This document shows positions 6,799 through 16,433 of a stretch of DNA of 64,000 nucleotides, one piece after another. A program made the position numbers and the translations under genes. Origin of the DNA: Kordia sp964351775 (GTDB lineage Bacteria > Bacteroidota > Bacteroidia > Flavobacteriales > Flavobacteriaceae); contig CAYGPQ010000005.1 in NCBI GenBank assembly GCA_964351775.1, positions 1 to 64,000 on the forward strand, given 5' to 3'. Below the pieces are notes generated by a model, which worked only from the letters and a program-made list of their open reading frames with translations, was not told the DNA's origin and made no database searches. The first letter of the stretch is position 1; each line of letters opens with the position of its first letter.

Positions 6799-8460
6799 TT
6801 AACGTATTTTTTTTAAGTAGGTAGAAGGGTTCTCGCCTGTTTTAGCTTTAAATGCTCGTGAGAACGATCCGTGACTTTTATAGCCTACTTCTTTTGCAAT
6901 TGCCTTAATGGTATACATTCGAAATTTCTTATCATCTTCAAGTCTCGCAAGCGTGTATTGTATGCGAAGATTGTTTAAATACTCCGTAAAAGTCATCTTT
7001 TTATGTGTGTTCAAAATGCTCGATAAATACGTCGTATTTGTTTCTATTTTTTTAGCGGTTGCATATAAATTGTACTTGGGATTTAAGTAAAATTCTTGCG
7101 CTTCAAGGTTTTTCAATTTTTGAAGAATCTCATCCACTGTTTTATCACTCTTTACAGCATTTTGAGGTGCTGTTTTATCTGCTGTTTTTTCTCGATTGGC
7201 AACTTGCTGCAATTTTTTTTGAAATTGTCTGTATAATAAAAAGCCGAAAATTCCGATCACAATAATGGCAATACTCAGTACAATATAAAATCGTTTTTCA
7301 TCTTTTTGATGTTGTGCTTTAAACTTATTTTTAATTTTTTCAATTTCGTACTTCGTCGCAGTTTGAATCACCGTTTCCTTGTTTCCGTTTGCAAGCATAC
7401 TATCGTTTACATCTGCCGATTTTTGACGATACATCGATTCTTTTTCAAACTGTTTGGTGTTCTTATAAATTTCGGCTTGCAACACTAAAACGTCATGATA
7501 ATCAGTGATTAACACCTTTTTTTTATTATAACGCGTTTCCATCTGATTCAAAAGAGTCAACGCTTCCGAATATTCTTCTTTTTGAACATGATAATCTGCT
7601 AATAAATAAATGATTTTAGAAACTTGTTTGTCATTTTCTAAGGTTTCAAAAATATCTTTTGCCTTTTGCAAATTTTGATATGCTTCTGGATATAATTCTT
7701 TAGCAGTATACGTTTTCCCTTTTAACTCAAATAAATACGCTTTTCCTTCAATATCCTTATAATGATCGGCAATGATAATTCCTTTGTCTATATACAATAA
7801 TGCCGAATCGAGCTTTTTTTCTGCTTGATATGCTTTGGCAAGAAACATGTGGTAATTGATATAATCTTCTACATGTTCAACAGCATCCTTTTCAATCAGT
7901 TTTTTTTGTTCAATCGTGTTTATAGCTTCTTTGAAACTTTCTTTGGCTTCTTTGTAATTTTTAAGTTCCAAGCCTAAAATCCCCATATTCCCGTTAATAT
8001 TGATCAGTTGTATGGTTCTTTTGTTTCGCCGCGCAACTTCATAAACGTCTAATAATATAGTTCCTGCTTTGTATTTATTTCCCAATTCAATTTCGGTGGT
8101 TGCAATGGCTATTTTAGTTTGAATATAGCGTGCGCTATCCGCATCGTCTGAAATATTTTGCAGTGCTTTTTCATATTCAGACATGGCATCTTTGTAAATT
8201 CCTCTACTTTGATAAAACGCGCCTAAATAAAAATGTGAACGATATTTATGAACTGAGTCATTAAATGTAGTTGCTTTGTGGTAATATTCCATGCGAAGCT
8301 GCATCATGGAATCTGTTTCAATTCCTTGATATGCTAACACAGCTTGTTCTGCTTGTTCTAAAATCCTTGTAATGTCTCCATTAGTAAGTTCTTGTGTATT
8401 TTTATCTACGCAAGAAAATACCAAAAAACTAAACAAACATATCCGCAAAAAACGATTCAT
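6799..8460 (-). CDS. TPR-AraC membrane-bound transcriptional regulator
   Basis: One-component sensor-regulator common in Bacteroidetes. The start chosen is MNRFLRICLF at 8460 (an upstream in-frame ATG at 8478 is less likely); the signal sequence ends in a possible lipobox LVFSC. Residues of about 30-350 are tetratricopeptide repeats (periplasmic in this topology), a single membrane helix YIVLSIAIIVIGIFGFLLY follows near residue 395, and the last ~100 residues form an AraC-type double HTH (IKAIAKEVGYKSHGSFSRAF). Divergent from the protease gene at 8682. Its ligand and targets are unknown; the nearby peptide genes are possible targets (inference). Confidence 0.85.
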   Translation of the reverse strand: MNRFLRICLFSFLVFSCVDKNTQELTNGDITRILEQAEQAVLAYQGIETDSMMQLRMEYYHKATTFNDSVHKYRSHFYLGAFYQSRGIYKDAMSEYEKALQNISDDADSARYIQTKIAIATTEIELGNKYKAGTILLDVYEVARRNKRTIQLININGNMGILGLELKNYKEAKESFKEAINTIEQKKLIEKDAVEHVEDYINYHMFLAKAYQAEKKLDSALLYIDKGIIIADHYKDIEGKAYLFELKGKTYTAKELYPEAYQNLQKAKDIFETLENDKQVSKIIYLLADYHVQKEEYSEALTLLNQMETRYNKKKVLITDYHDVLVLQAEIYKNTKQFEKESMYRQKSADVNDSMLANGNKETVIQTATKYEIEKIKNKFKAQHQKDEKRFYIVLSIAIIVIGIFGFLLYRQFQKKLQQVANREKTADKTAPQNAVKSDKTVDEILQKLKNLEAQEFYLNPKYNLYATAKKIETNTTYLSSILNTHKKMTFTEYLNNLRIQYTLARLEDDKKFRMYTIKAIAKEVGYKSHGSFSRAFKAKTGENPSTYLKKIR

Positions 8461-8681
8461 ATTGAGGTCTAATATCATTTTGAGAAATATACTTTTTTTG
8501 CAATCATGACAAAAAATTATTGATGTTTTTTTTCTAAGATGCTACAATTGCATTCCAAAAAACTACATTTTCTAATAAAAATAACGAGTTTGAAACCTTT
8601 TTAACTTGATTTTAAGAAATAAAACACATTCAAAAAGTTATTTTTGATTCCATAAAAACGATCCTAAAAACTAAAAGAAGT

Positions 8682-11300
8682 ATGAAATTCAAACTACAAT
8701 CAAAAAACAAAACATTCTTTGTCTTGATTTTGTTGTTAGCTTTTTTAGCTATCCCAGATGCAAATGCACAACGAAATAAAAGGAATAAAGATAAAAAAGG
8801 TGATACAGAAAAGGTAACACCAAAAAAGAAATCTAGTGAAAAAACGATTGAAGATTTAACCAAAAAAAGTAAAAAAATCGAAGGTCTATTTACGATGTAT
8901 CAAGACACCATTACGGGAAGTCTTCAAATGGTGATCACAAAAGAACAACTTGAAAAAGAGTTTATTTATTTCAGTCAAATCAGAGATGGTGTTACAGATG
9001 CAGGAGCATTCAGAGGAGCATACAGAGGATCTAAAATATTTACATTGAAAAAATATTTCGATAAAATAGAATTCGTTGCAAAAAATACTTCTTTCTATTT
9101 TGATCCTAATAATCCATTATCAAAATCTTCCGAAGCTAACATTAGTGAAGGTGTTATGGCAAGCTTAAAAATAGAAGCGAGCGATGATGAAAAAGGATTG
9201 TTTTTGATAAAAGCAGATGATTTATTCTTAAAAGAAACATTTACACAAATTAAACCACCTCGTTTTCCAGGACAACCACCTTTTGCTTTTTCTTTAGGAA
9301 ATTTAGACAAAGGAAAGTCTAAAATTAATGCCATTAAAAACTACCCTGAAAATACCGATGTCGTTATTGATTATGTATATTCGAAAACGTCTGTATTAAA
9401 TGGTGGATCAAACGCAGTTACTGATGGAAGAAATGTAACTATCAAGGTAAATCACAGTTTGATTCAAGTGCCGGAAAACACCTATTCGCCTAGATATGAC
9501 GACCCAAGAGTTGGGTATTTCACTACACAAGTTACAAATATGACTACGCCAAGTGTTACTCCATTTAAAGATTTAGTACACAGATGGCATCTAGAGAAAA
9601 AAGATCCTGCGGCTGCAGTTTCTGAGCCTGTAGAACCAATCACTTGGTGGATAGAGAACACAACGCCATTAGAATTTAGAGAAACCATCAAAGAAGCTGT
9701 ATTGCGTTGGAATATTGCATTTGAAAAAGCAGGATTCAAAAATGCAATGGTTGTCAAAGTACAACCAGACGATGCAGATTGGGACGCTGGAGATATTCGT
9801 TACAATGTATTGCGCTGGACTTCTTCTCCAAGACCTCCATTTGGTGGATACGGACCAAGTTTTGTAAACCCAAGAACGGGACAAATTTTAGGAGCAGATG
9901 TCATGTTAGAATATACACATCAAACCAATAGAGTTCGTTATGACCGATTGTTTGAAACCATGAATTCATTCACTTTTGAAGATTTAGAAAAAGCTGAAAA
10001 TGCTTTAGAAAACTTCAATAAACAACAAAACTATTGTTCTTTAGGACATTTAATGCACGAAAATAGTGTATTTGGAAACACAGCTTTGACGTTGATGAAC
10101 GCTTCCGTAGATGAAAAAGAAGTGTTAAGAAACGAAGGTTTGACACATTTAATCATGCACGAAGTTGGACACACGTTAGGATTAAATCATAACATGAAAT
10201 CGAGTCAGTTACATACTCCTGCTCAATTAGCGGACAAAAACTACATTCAAGGAAAAGCATTGACTGGTTCTGTAATGGATTACGAATCGATTAACGTAAC
10301 AAATGATAGAACACAACAAGGACATTACTACACAACAACTTTGGGACCTTATGACCTTTGGGCAATTGAGTTTGGCTACAAGCCAGTAAAGACCTATAAA
10401 GAATTAGATGATATATTAAAAAGATCTACTGAACCAGCCTTAATATTCGGAAATGATGCCGATGACATGAGAAGCCCAGGAAAAGGAATTGATCCAAGAG
10501 TGATGGTTGGTGATTTATCAAATGATCAAATTACCTATTCTGTGAATAGAATCAAATTGGTAAATGATATGACCTCAGAGTTGCGAACAAAGTATAATGA
10601 CTATGGTAAATCCTATCAGGAATTAGTGTATGCCTACAATGTTTTACAAGCTCAAAAAAGAAGTGCTTTCAATGTAATTTCTCGTTTTATTGGCGGTGTA
10701 TATGTCGATAGAGCTATGCAAGGTCAAGCTGGTGGAACGCAACCGTATACGCCCGTAAGTTATGCCGATCAAAAAAGAGCGATGAATGCTTTAAAAGATT
10801 ATTTATTTGCTCCAAATGCAAATGATGTTCCTAAGGATTTATATACACACTTAGCAAGACAACGTAGAGGATTTAACTTTTTTGGCGGACCAGAAGATCC
10901 AAAAATTCACAATGCAGCCTTACGTAGACAAATGGGCGTTTTATTGCACATTTTGCATCCTAATACATTGCAACGTATTGTAGATTCTGAATTGTATGGA
11001 AACGAATACAAGCTTCAAGAGTATATGAGCGATTTGAACAAAGCAATCTTCAATGCAGATATTAATACTTCTGTAAATTCATTCAGACAAAATTTACAGT
11101 TGCAATATACAAACATGTTGATTGATATGTTGACTGGAAAATCGAATGGACGTTTTAGCAATGTTGCAAAATCTATGGCGATTTACAACTTAAAAACTAT
11201 CAGAAAATTTGCAGCAAATAATCTTGGTGACTTAGCGACAAAAGCGCACAAAACGCACTTGAAGACGTTAATAGATAATGCAATGAAAGAGATCAAATAA
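8682..11300 (+). CDS. Secreted zinc metalloprotease (DUF5118/DUF5117/DUF4953)
   Basis: 872-aa exported metzincin-like protease of a Bacteroidetes family. The signal peptide ends near DANAQ (residue 29). Then come a DUF5118-like short segment (IEGLFTMYQD), DUF5117 beta region to about 330, and a catalytic DUF4953 region with H493-E-V-G-H497-TLGLNH503 zinc site and a Met-turn SVMDYES near 529, followed by a helical C-terminal domain. All three His and the catalytic Glu are present. No T9SS tail is seen. Monocistronic, ended by a long hairpin. Substrate unknown. Confidence 0.92.
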   Translation: MKFKLQSKNKTFFVLILLLAFLAIPDANAQRNKRNKDKKGDTEKVTPKKKSSEKTIEDLTKKSKKIEGLFTMYQDTITGSLQMVITKEQLEKEFIYFSQIRDGVTDAGAFRGAYRGSKIFTLKKYFDKIEFVAKNTSFYFDPNNPLSKSSEANISEGVMASLKIEASDDEKGLFLIKADDLFLKETFTQIKPPRFPGQPPFAFSLGNLDKGKSKINAIKNYPENTDVVIDYVYSKTSVLNGGSNAVTDGRNVTIKVNHSLIQVPENTYSPRYDDPRVGYFTTQVTNMTTPSVTPFKDLVHRWHLEKKDPAAAVSEPVEPITWWIENTTPLEFRETIKEAVLRWNIAFEKAGFKNAMVVKVQPDDADWDAGDIRYNVLRWTSSPRPPFGGYGPSFVNPRTGQILGADVMLEYTHQTNRVRYDRLFETMNSFTFEDLEKAENALENFNKQQNYCSLGHLMHENSVFGNTALTLMNASVDEKEVLRNEGLTHLIMHEVGHTLGLNHNMKSSQLHTPAQLADKNYIQGKALTGSVMDYESINVTNDRTQQGHYYTTTLGPYDLWAIEFGYKPVKTYKELDDILKRSTEPALIFGNDADDMRSPGKGIDPRVMVGDLSNDQITYSVNRIKLVNDMTSELRTKYNDYGKSYQELVYAYNVLQAQKRSAFNVISRFIGGVYVDRAMQGQAGGTQPYTPVSYADQKRAMNALKDYLFAPNANDVPKDLYTHLARQRRGFNFFGGPEDPKIHNAALRRQMGVLLHILHPNTLQRIVDSELYGNEYKLQEYMSDLNKAIFNADINTSVNSFRQNLQLQYTNMLIDMLTGKSNGRFSNVAKSMAIYNLKTIRKFAANNLGDLATKAHKTHLKTLIDNAMKEIK

Positions 11301-11323
11301 TAATTTCTCTTAAAATTTAATAA

Positions 11324-11390
11324 GAGGCTGATTTAAAAGTTGAAAATTCATAACACCTAATTTTTTAACTTTTAAATCAGCCTCTCTTTT
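11324..11390 (+). terminator. Long perfect-stem terminator after the protease gene
   Basis: 18-bp perfect stem GAGGCTGATTTAAAAGTT / AACTTTTAAATCAGCCTC (11324-11341 and 11367-11384), 25-nt loop, then TCTTTTTTT. Much longer than the other terminators here. Confidence 0.8.
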
Positions 11391-11521
11391 TTTACTTAAT
11401 AATCTGATAAACAAATTATTAGTAATTACACCTTATTATTGAATCACGTATTTGCACGGTAAATCTTTCCATTTTATGGTTATAAATTTGACATAATTAT
11501 TAATCATAAACATTTTACACC

Positions 11522-11854
11522 ATGGCAGGAAAAACATTTAACAACAAATCAAAAAATTACATGAATGTAACTTTACTTATTCGTCAAGGAACAGACATTC
11601 AAAAACCTTCTTTAGAACAATTTTTCTCTTTAGATGCTGGAGAATCTAAGTATGTACCTTACGGAAATGAGACTAATATTTATTTGAACGGTTTAGTTTT
11701 GGAGTACAAAGACAAAGAATCTGAATCATTAACCAATGCAAGACAAGAAGTAATTGCTACAGGTGGAAAGCCAACTTTTGACTGGGTTTTAAATACGCAT
11801 AGCGTGATTACTATTAACAGTGCAGACGGATTGGATATTTCTGGAAGTAACTAA
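11522..11854 (+). CDS. Uncharacterised 110-aa protein
   Basis: Not recognised. 110 aa with no signal peptide or membrane segment; pattern of short hydrophobic strands (MNVTLLIRQG, YVPYGNETNIYLNGLVLEYK, HSVITINSADGLDISG) suggests a small all-beta fold. Only one gene in its unit: a TAAATTTG box (11484-11491) resembling the flavobacterial -7 element lies 31 bp before the ATG, although no good -33 TTG is seen, and a strong terminator follows. That arrangement suggests a well-expressed single gene. No function assigned. Confidence 0.75.
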   Translation: MAGKTFNNKSKNYMNVTLLIRQGTDIQKPSLEQFFSLDAGESKYVPYGNETNIYLNGLVLEYKDKESESLTNARQEVIATGGKPTFDWVLNTHSVITINSADGLDISGSN

Positions 11855-11859
11855 AAGTA

Positions 11860-11897
11860 AAAGCACCATTTTCACTAATGAAAATGGTGCTTTTTTT
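11860..11897 (+). terminator. Terminator of the 110-aa protein gene
   Basis: 14-bp perfect stem AAAGCACCATTTTC / GAAAATGGTGCTTT with a 6-nt loop and a T run. It may also serve the converging peptide gene at 11933. Confidence 0.85.
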
Positions 11898-11932
11898 ATT
11901 GTGATACTTAACTAAAAGTAACTAATAATTTT

Positions 11933-12076
11933 TTAAGAACAAGGATATCTAGTCGCTGTTCCTTGACAACCTTGAACTCCTGAATGATCTACAGGTGCAT
12001 TACGACCACCTAAAACACTAAAATTTAAAATTGTTTTCTTGTTTAAAGACAAAGAATTTAGATTTCTTTTTTTCAT
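11933..12076 (-). CDS. Double-glycine leader peptide, candidate RiPP precursor (47 aa)
   Basis: Minus-strand ORF from ATG 12076 to TAA 11933. Leader MKKRNLNSLSLNKKTILNFS ending VLGG (residues 21-24); core RNAPVDHSGVQGCQGTATRY then PCS, with only two Cys and few Thr/Ser. The leader is the same L.SL.LNKK..I type as at 1446 and 5837. Too short for standard gene callers. Like the others it has no processing gene next to it. Coding status rests on the leader match and A-rich start region. Confidence 0.65.
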   Translation of the reverse strand: MKKRNLNSLSLNKKTILNFSVLGGRNAPVDHSGVQGCQGTATRYPCS

Positions 12077-12226
12077 TTTTCTATAATTAAAAGGTTAATA
12101 TTAGCAAAAGATAGAGATAAAAAGTATTACAGGAAAATAATCCATCTCTTATTTCAAGAAAGCAATATTTTCATTAAATCTACAAGTCGTTAGATTTTTT
12201 TAGGAATAAGCTTAAATGTCACAAAC

Positions 12227-12252
12227 AAAAAAAGCGAACAAATATGTTCGCC
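12227..12252 (-). terminator. purC terminator
   Basis: Minus strand: GCGAACA / TGTTCGC stem, 4-nt loop, followed by seven T. About 45 bp past the purC stop. Confidence 0.8.
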
Positions 12253-12297
12253 TATGTGTTTGTATAAAAGTAAAATAGCTTTTCTGTTTTTTAGAAA

Positions 12298-13248
12298 CTA
12301 CTTTTTTAAGAAAGAAACTACGTTCTCCTCTATTCTATCGAGAATGTTTGAAATATCTGCTTTTTCAAATGTTTCTCCAGTAATATTCTCGTATAATTCT
12401 ATATAGCGATCAGAAACAGCATTGATGTATTCGTCACTCATAAATGGAACTTCTTGTCCTTCTTTTCCTTGAAAACCATTGCTAATTAACCATTGACGCA
12501 CAAATTCTTTCGATAATTGCTTCTGTGGTTCTTGCTTGTCTTGCAATTCTTGATAACTATCCGCATAGAAATAACGGGAAGAATCGGGTGTGTGAATTTC
12601 GTCAATCAACACGATTTTACCATCTTTTGTTTTTCCGAATTCGTATTTGGTATCTACCAAAATTAAACCGCGCTCTTTGGCTATTTTAGTTCCTTCTGCA
12701 AATAATAAATGGGTATACTTTTCAAGTTGTATATAATCTTCTTCTGAAACTATTCCACGTGCTAAAATATCTTCACGAGAAATGTCTTCATCATGTGCGC
12801 CCATTTCTGCTTTGGTAGCTGGTGTAATAATTGGTGAAGGAAATTTATCATTCTCAATCATTCCTTCTGGCATTTCCACGCCACAAAGCATGCGTTTTCC
12901 AGCTTTGTATTCACGTGCTGCATGACCTGATAAATAGCCTCTAATAACCATTTCAACCTTAAAAGGTTCGCAAGCATGACCAATGGCTACATTCGGATCT
13001 GGTGTCGCCAATAACCAATTGGGTACCAAATGTTCCGTAGCTTTCATCATTTTGGTCGCAATCTGGTTTAAAATTTGACCTTTAAACGGAATTCCTTTTG
13101 GCATGACTACATCAAAAGCAGACAATCGATCCGTTGCAATCATGACCAACAAATCATCATGAATTGTATATACTTCGCGTACTTTTCCTGTGTATTTTGC
13201 CGTTTGTCCAGGGAAATTGAAATTCGTTGCCGTAATTGTATTACTCAT
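12298..13248 (-). CDS. purC: SAICAR synthase (phosphoribosylaminoimidazole-succinocarboxamide synthase)
   Basis: Ligates aspartate to CAIR with ATP in de novo purine synthesis; cytoplasmic. 316 aa, the long form typical of Bacteroidetes and eukaryotes. Seen: N-terminal YTGKVREVY nucleotide loop, ATDRLSAFD, the substrate-binding segment EMVIRGYLSGHAAREY, and LVDTKYEFG...IDEIHTPDSSRY. Divergence from the enterobacterial ~237-aa form is expected. Downstream of phoH on the same strand (about 100-bp gap), an order common in Flavobacteriaceae. Start ATG at 13248 fits the conserved N-terminus. Confidence 0.96.
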   Translation of the reverse strand: MSNTITATNFNFPGQTAKYTGKVREVYTIHDDLLVMIATDRLSAFDVVMPKGIPFKGQILNQIATKMMKATEHLVPNWLLATPDPNVAIGHACEPFKVEMVIRGYLSGHAAREYKAGKRMLCGVEMPEGMIENDKFPSPIITPATKAEMGAHDEDISREDILARGIVSEEDYIQLEKYTHLLFAEGTKIAKERGLILVDTKYEFGKTKDGKIVLIDEIHTPDSSRYFYADSYQELQDKQEPQKQLSKEFVRQWLISNGFQGKEGQEVPFMSDEYINAVSDRYIELYENITGETFEKADISNILDRIEENVVSFLKK

Positions 13249-13350
13249 TTTAGTTTAATTGAAAGATTAAAAAATTAAATGATTGAAAAAAATTAAGATG
13301 TAGCAAACAACTTTTACATATAAAATTCAACATTTAGCATTTATATTTTT

Positions 13351-14304
13351 TTAGCTACTATGTTCAATAGTTCGATATGCTTCTATGACTTTCTTCACCA
13401 ATCGGTGACGGACAACATCTTTATCGTCTAAGTAAATCATTCCGATACCTTTTACATCTTTCAATATTAACAAGGCTTCTTTTAATCCAGAAATGACACG
13501 TCGTGGTAAATCTATTTGTCCGGGATCGCCCGTCAACATAAACTTTGCATTTTTCCCCATCCTCGTTAAAAACATTTTCATTTGCGCATGTGTGGTATTT
13601 TGAGCTTCATCTAAAATGACAAAAGCATTATCCAGCGTACGACCACGCATAAACGCCATAGGCGCAATTTGAATGGTTCCATTTTCAATATACATGGCTA
13701 ATTTTTCTGCTGGAATCATATCGCGCAACGCATCATACAACGGCTGCATATACGGATCGAGTTTTTCTTTTAAATCTCCCGGCAAGAAACCTAAGCTTTC
13801 ACCCGCCTCTACCGCTGGACGCGTAAGAATAATTCGTCTTACTTCCTTATTTTTCAACGCACGAACAGCTAATGCAACACCTGTATACGTTTTTCCAGTT
13901 CCGGCAGGACCAATGGCAAAAACCATATCATTTTTGTTCATCATTTCTACCAACTTGCGTTGATTTGCTGTAATGGCTTTGACCAACTTTCCATTTGTTC
14001 CATGTACTAAAACTTCGCCACTTTCTGCAGAAGTATCATAATCTTTAGTGCTTTCGCTCGTTAGTACGCGCTCAATGACATTTTCACTAATTTTATTGTA
14101 CTTCGCAAAATGTTCCATTAACATGGTCAATCGCTTGTCAAATTCTTCTAAGAGGGTTTCATCTCCGTATGCTTTAATTTTATTTCCTCTGGCTACAATT
14201 TTGAGTTTTGGGAAGTATTTTTTCAGCAATTCTATGTTGGTATTTTGGTGACCAAAAAACTCTCTTGGACTGATCTCAGAAAGTTCAAAAATAATTTCAT
14301 TCAA
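13351..14304 (-). CDS. PhoH-family ATPase
   Basis: Cytoplasmic PhoH/PhoL-type P-loop ATPase linked to RNA metabolism and the stress response. 317 aa. Walker A GPAGTGKT at 132-139, Walker B VILDEAQNT near 229, TGDPGQIDLPR sensor motif near 261. The N-terminal ~110 residues include a KH-like region (KIVARGNKIKAYGDE) seen in PhoL proteins. Divergent from the SAM-hydrolase-like gene at 14412 with about 107 bp of shared promoter region. Phosphate regulation is not evident from the sequence. Confidence 0.92.
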   Translation of the reverse strand: MNEIIFELSEISPREFFGHQNTNIELLKKYFPKLKIVARGNKIKAYGDETLLEEFDKRLTMLMEHFAKYNKISENVIERVLTSESTKDYDTSAESGEVLVHGTNGKLVKAITANQRKLVEMMNKNDMVFAIGPAGTGKTYTGVALAVRALKNKEVRRIILTRPAVEAGESLGFLPGDLKEKLDPYMQPLYDALRDMIPAEKLAMYIENGTIQIAPMAFMRGRTLDNAFVILDEAQNTTHAQMKMFLTRMGKNAKFMLTGDPGQIDLPRRVISGLKEALLILKDVKGIGMIYLDDKDVVRHRLVKKVIEAYRTIEHSS

Positions 14305-14411
14305 AAGCGACTCGTATTAAGGTTAGATTTCCGTTTTGTTTTTTTAGATTTGCAAAGCAAACTTACCATTTTTTAATATATTAAGTTTAAAAAAATATCA
14401 ACAATTCGCCA

Positions 14412-15245
14412 ATGGCAATTATAACACTGACAACTGATTTTGGGGAGAAAGACCATTTTGTGGGCGCAGTTAAAGGAGCTATTTATAGTGAACTGAATGA
14501 TATTCGCATTGTTGATATCTCACACAGTGTGAATCCTTTTAACATTACAGAAGCTGCGTATATTATACAAAATGCTTTTAATACGTTTCCAAAAGGAAGC
14601 ATTCATATTATCGGAATTGACTCTGAGTTAAACCCTGAAAATAAGCATATTGCGGCAAAATTGGACGGTCATTTTTTTGTCTGTGCCAATAATGGAATTA
14701 TGAGTTTGATTGCTTCTGATATTATTCCTGAAAAGATTGTAGAAATTAATATTCACGATCGTATTGAGACAAATTTTCCTGTATTAGACGTGTTTGTTAA
14801 AGTTGCTTGCCATATTGCACGCGGCGGAACATTGGAAGTTATTGGAAAAACAATTCATGAAATAAAACACTTAACCGATATTAAACCTGTCATTAATACG
14901 GATGAATCACAAATTATTGGAAACGTGATTTATATTGACAATTATGGAAATGTGGTGACGAATGTTACACGAAAAGTATTTAAAGAAGTTGGGAAAGGAC
15001 GCGATTTTGAAATTTCGGCGCGTAATTATAAGTTTAAAAAAATTCATGAACGTTATAGTGATAGTATCAACTTTACCGTAGAACGTCACAAACGTGAAGA
15101 AGACGGCAAAAAACTGGCATTGTTTAATTCCGCTGGCTTTTTAGAATTGGCAATTTATAAAAGTAATCCGCAAACAGTTGGTAGTGCTTCTACCTTATTT
15201 GGCTTGCGATTTAGAGATACCATCACCATTAATTTTATATCATAA
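14412..15245 (+). CDS. SAM hydroxide adenosyltransferase (DUF62 family)
   Basis: 277 aa; family hydrolyses S-adenosylmethionine to adenosine and methionine (relatives are fluorinase and chlorinase). Seen: N-terminal LTTDFGEKDHFVGAVKG with the conserved Asp, DISHSVNPFNI, and the C-terminal domain IDNYGNVVTNV plus GSASTLFGLRF. Hydrolase rather than halogenase is assumed because that is the common form. First gene of a rightward run: the next gene starts 2 bp after the stop. In Flavobacteriaceae this gene usually sits opposite phoH, as here. Confidence 0.88.
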   Translation: MAIITLTTDFGEKDHFVGAVKGAIYSELNDIRIVDISHSVNPFNITEAAYIIQNAFNTFPKGSIHIIGIDSELNPENKHIAAKLDGHFFVCANNGIMSLIASDIIPEKIVEINIHDRIETNFPVLDVFVKVACHIARGGTLEVIGKTIHEIKHLTDIKPVINTDESQIIGNVIYIDNYGNVVTNVTRKVFKEVGKGRDFEISARNYKFKKIHERYSDSINFTVERHKREEDGKKLALFNSAGFLELAIYKSNPQTVGSASTLFGLRFRDTITINFIS

Positions 15246-15247
15246 CC

Positions 15248-15547
15248 ATGTTTGTACGTATTGTAAAAATGAGTTTTCATTCAGAACATATTCCAGCATT
15301 TTTATCACTGTTTGATGAAAAGAAAGCATCGATTAAAAATAGAGAAGGTTGTGAATTTTTAGAATTATATCAAGATCAAACAAATCCTGAAATATTCTTT
15401 ACATATAGTCATTGGAAACATGTTGATAACTTAGAAGCGTATCGAAATTCAGAATTATTTAAAAATGTTTGGAAACAAACCAAAGCACTATTTAATGACA
15501 AACCGCAAGCGTGGAGTGTTAATAAATTGGTTAGTTTAGCCTCATAA
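15248..15547 (+). CDS. Antibiotic-biosynthesis-monooxygenase-like (ABM/YgiN fold) protein
   Basis: 99 aa, one dimeric alpha-beta barrel domain: MFVRIVKMSFHSEHIPAF, NREGCEFLELYQDQTNP, FFTYSHWKHVDNLEAYRNSE, in the ABM order. Such proteins are small quinol monooxygenases or of unknown role. Only 2 bp after the SAM-hydrolase gene, so co-transcribed. No metal or cofactor site is evident. The exact reaction is not known. Confidence 0.85.
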   Translation: MFVRIVKMSFHSEHIPAFLSLFDEKKASIKNREGCEFLELYQDQTNPEIFFTYSHWKHVDNLEAYRNSELFKNVWKQTKALFNDKPQAWSVNKLVSLAS

Positions 15548-15617
15548 AATACTAGAATCTATAACAAAACGTTACACATTCAAACATTCCATCATGGAAT
15601 CATAGAATTACAAATAT

Positions 15618-16433
15618 ATGCTGAGATCATTATACTACAAATTATCGCCCAAGCAACGACTATTACTGAGACGCGTAGTATATTTTCCTATTGATGTTTT
15701 TAGAAAACGTCACGAACTTGAACCACCAAAAGGATATATTTACACAGGTCCGGGAAATTATATTGAAATTGGTGAAACGTTTTTCGAATATTTCAAAACC
15801 TACGGAAACATTCAACCCAACAGTCGCATTTTAGATATCGGTTCAGGAATCGGTCGTATGGCAATTCCGTTTACCAAATTTTTAAACGAGCAAGGAAGCT
15901 ATAAAGGCTTTGATGTGGTAGCGCAAGGTGTCGATTGGTGTACGGCGAATATTACTTCAAAATATCCCAACTTTACCTTCATTCATACACCATTAAAAAA
16001 CGATTTATACAATTTAAACACTTCCGAAGAAGCTAAAAATTTTATATTTCCGTATCAGGATGAAACGTTTGATTTTGCCTTCTTAACGTCTGTATTTACA
16101 CACATGATGCCCAACGACGTGTTGCATTATTTAAGGGAAATCAACAGAGTATTGGCAAAAGATAAAATATGTTTGGCAACGTTTTTTATTTTAGATGAAA
16201 CGTCTCAAAAATTTATGCAATCGAGCACGATGAATTTTAGTGTCCATCACAAAGATTTTGCGTTGATGAATGAAAAAGTGAAAGAAGCCAATGTTGCTTA
16301 TAAAAAAGACTATATTTTTGCACATTTTGAAGCAAAAGGCTTCGAAATTGTCCACTTTTTTCCAGGTACTTGGTCGGGAAGAACGGAAAATACCTTATCA
16401 TACCAAGATATCATTGTATTAAAAAAGAACTAA
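15618..16433 (+). CDS. Class I SAM-dependent methyltransferase
   Basis: 271 aa, Rossmann-type methyltransferase with motif I ILDIGSGIGRMAIPF near residues 72-86, an acidic end of beta-2 (KGFDVV), and FDFAFLTSVFTHM as motif IV. Substrate unknown; the N-terminal basic stretch (SPKQRLLLRRV) may bind membrane or glycan. Its TAA is directly followed by the gldF ATG (zero gap), so it is probably in the gldFG transcript, although no gliding role is known for it. Confidence 0.85.
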   Translation: MLRSLYYKLSPKQRLLLRRVVYFPIDVFRKRHELEPPKGYIYTGPGNYIEIGETFFEYFKTYGNIQPNSRILDIGSGIGRMAIPFTKFLNEQGSYKGFDVVAQGVDWCTANITSKYPNFTFIHTPLKNDLYNLNTSEEAKNFIFPYQDETFDFAFLTSVFTHMMPNDVLHYLREINRVLAKDKICLATFFILDETSQKFMQSSTMNFSVHHKDFALMNEKVKEANVAYKKDYIFAHFEAKGFEIVHFFPGTWSGRTENTLSYQDIIVLKKN

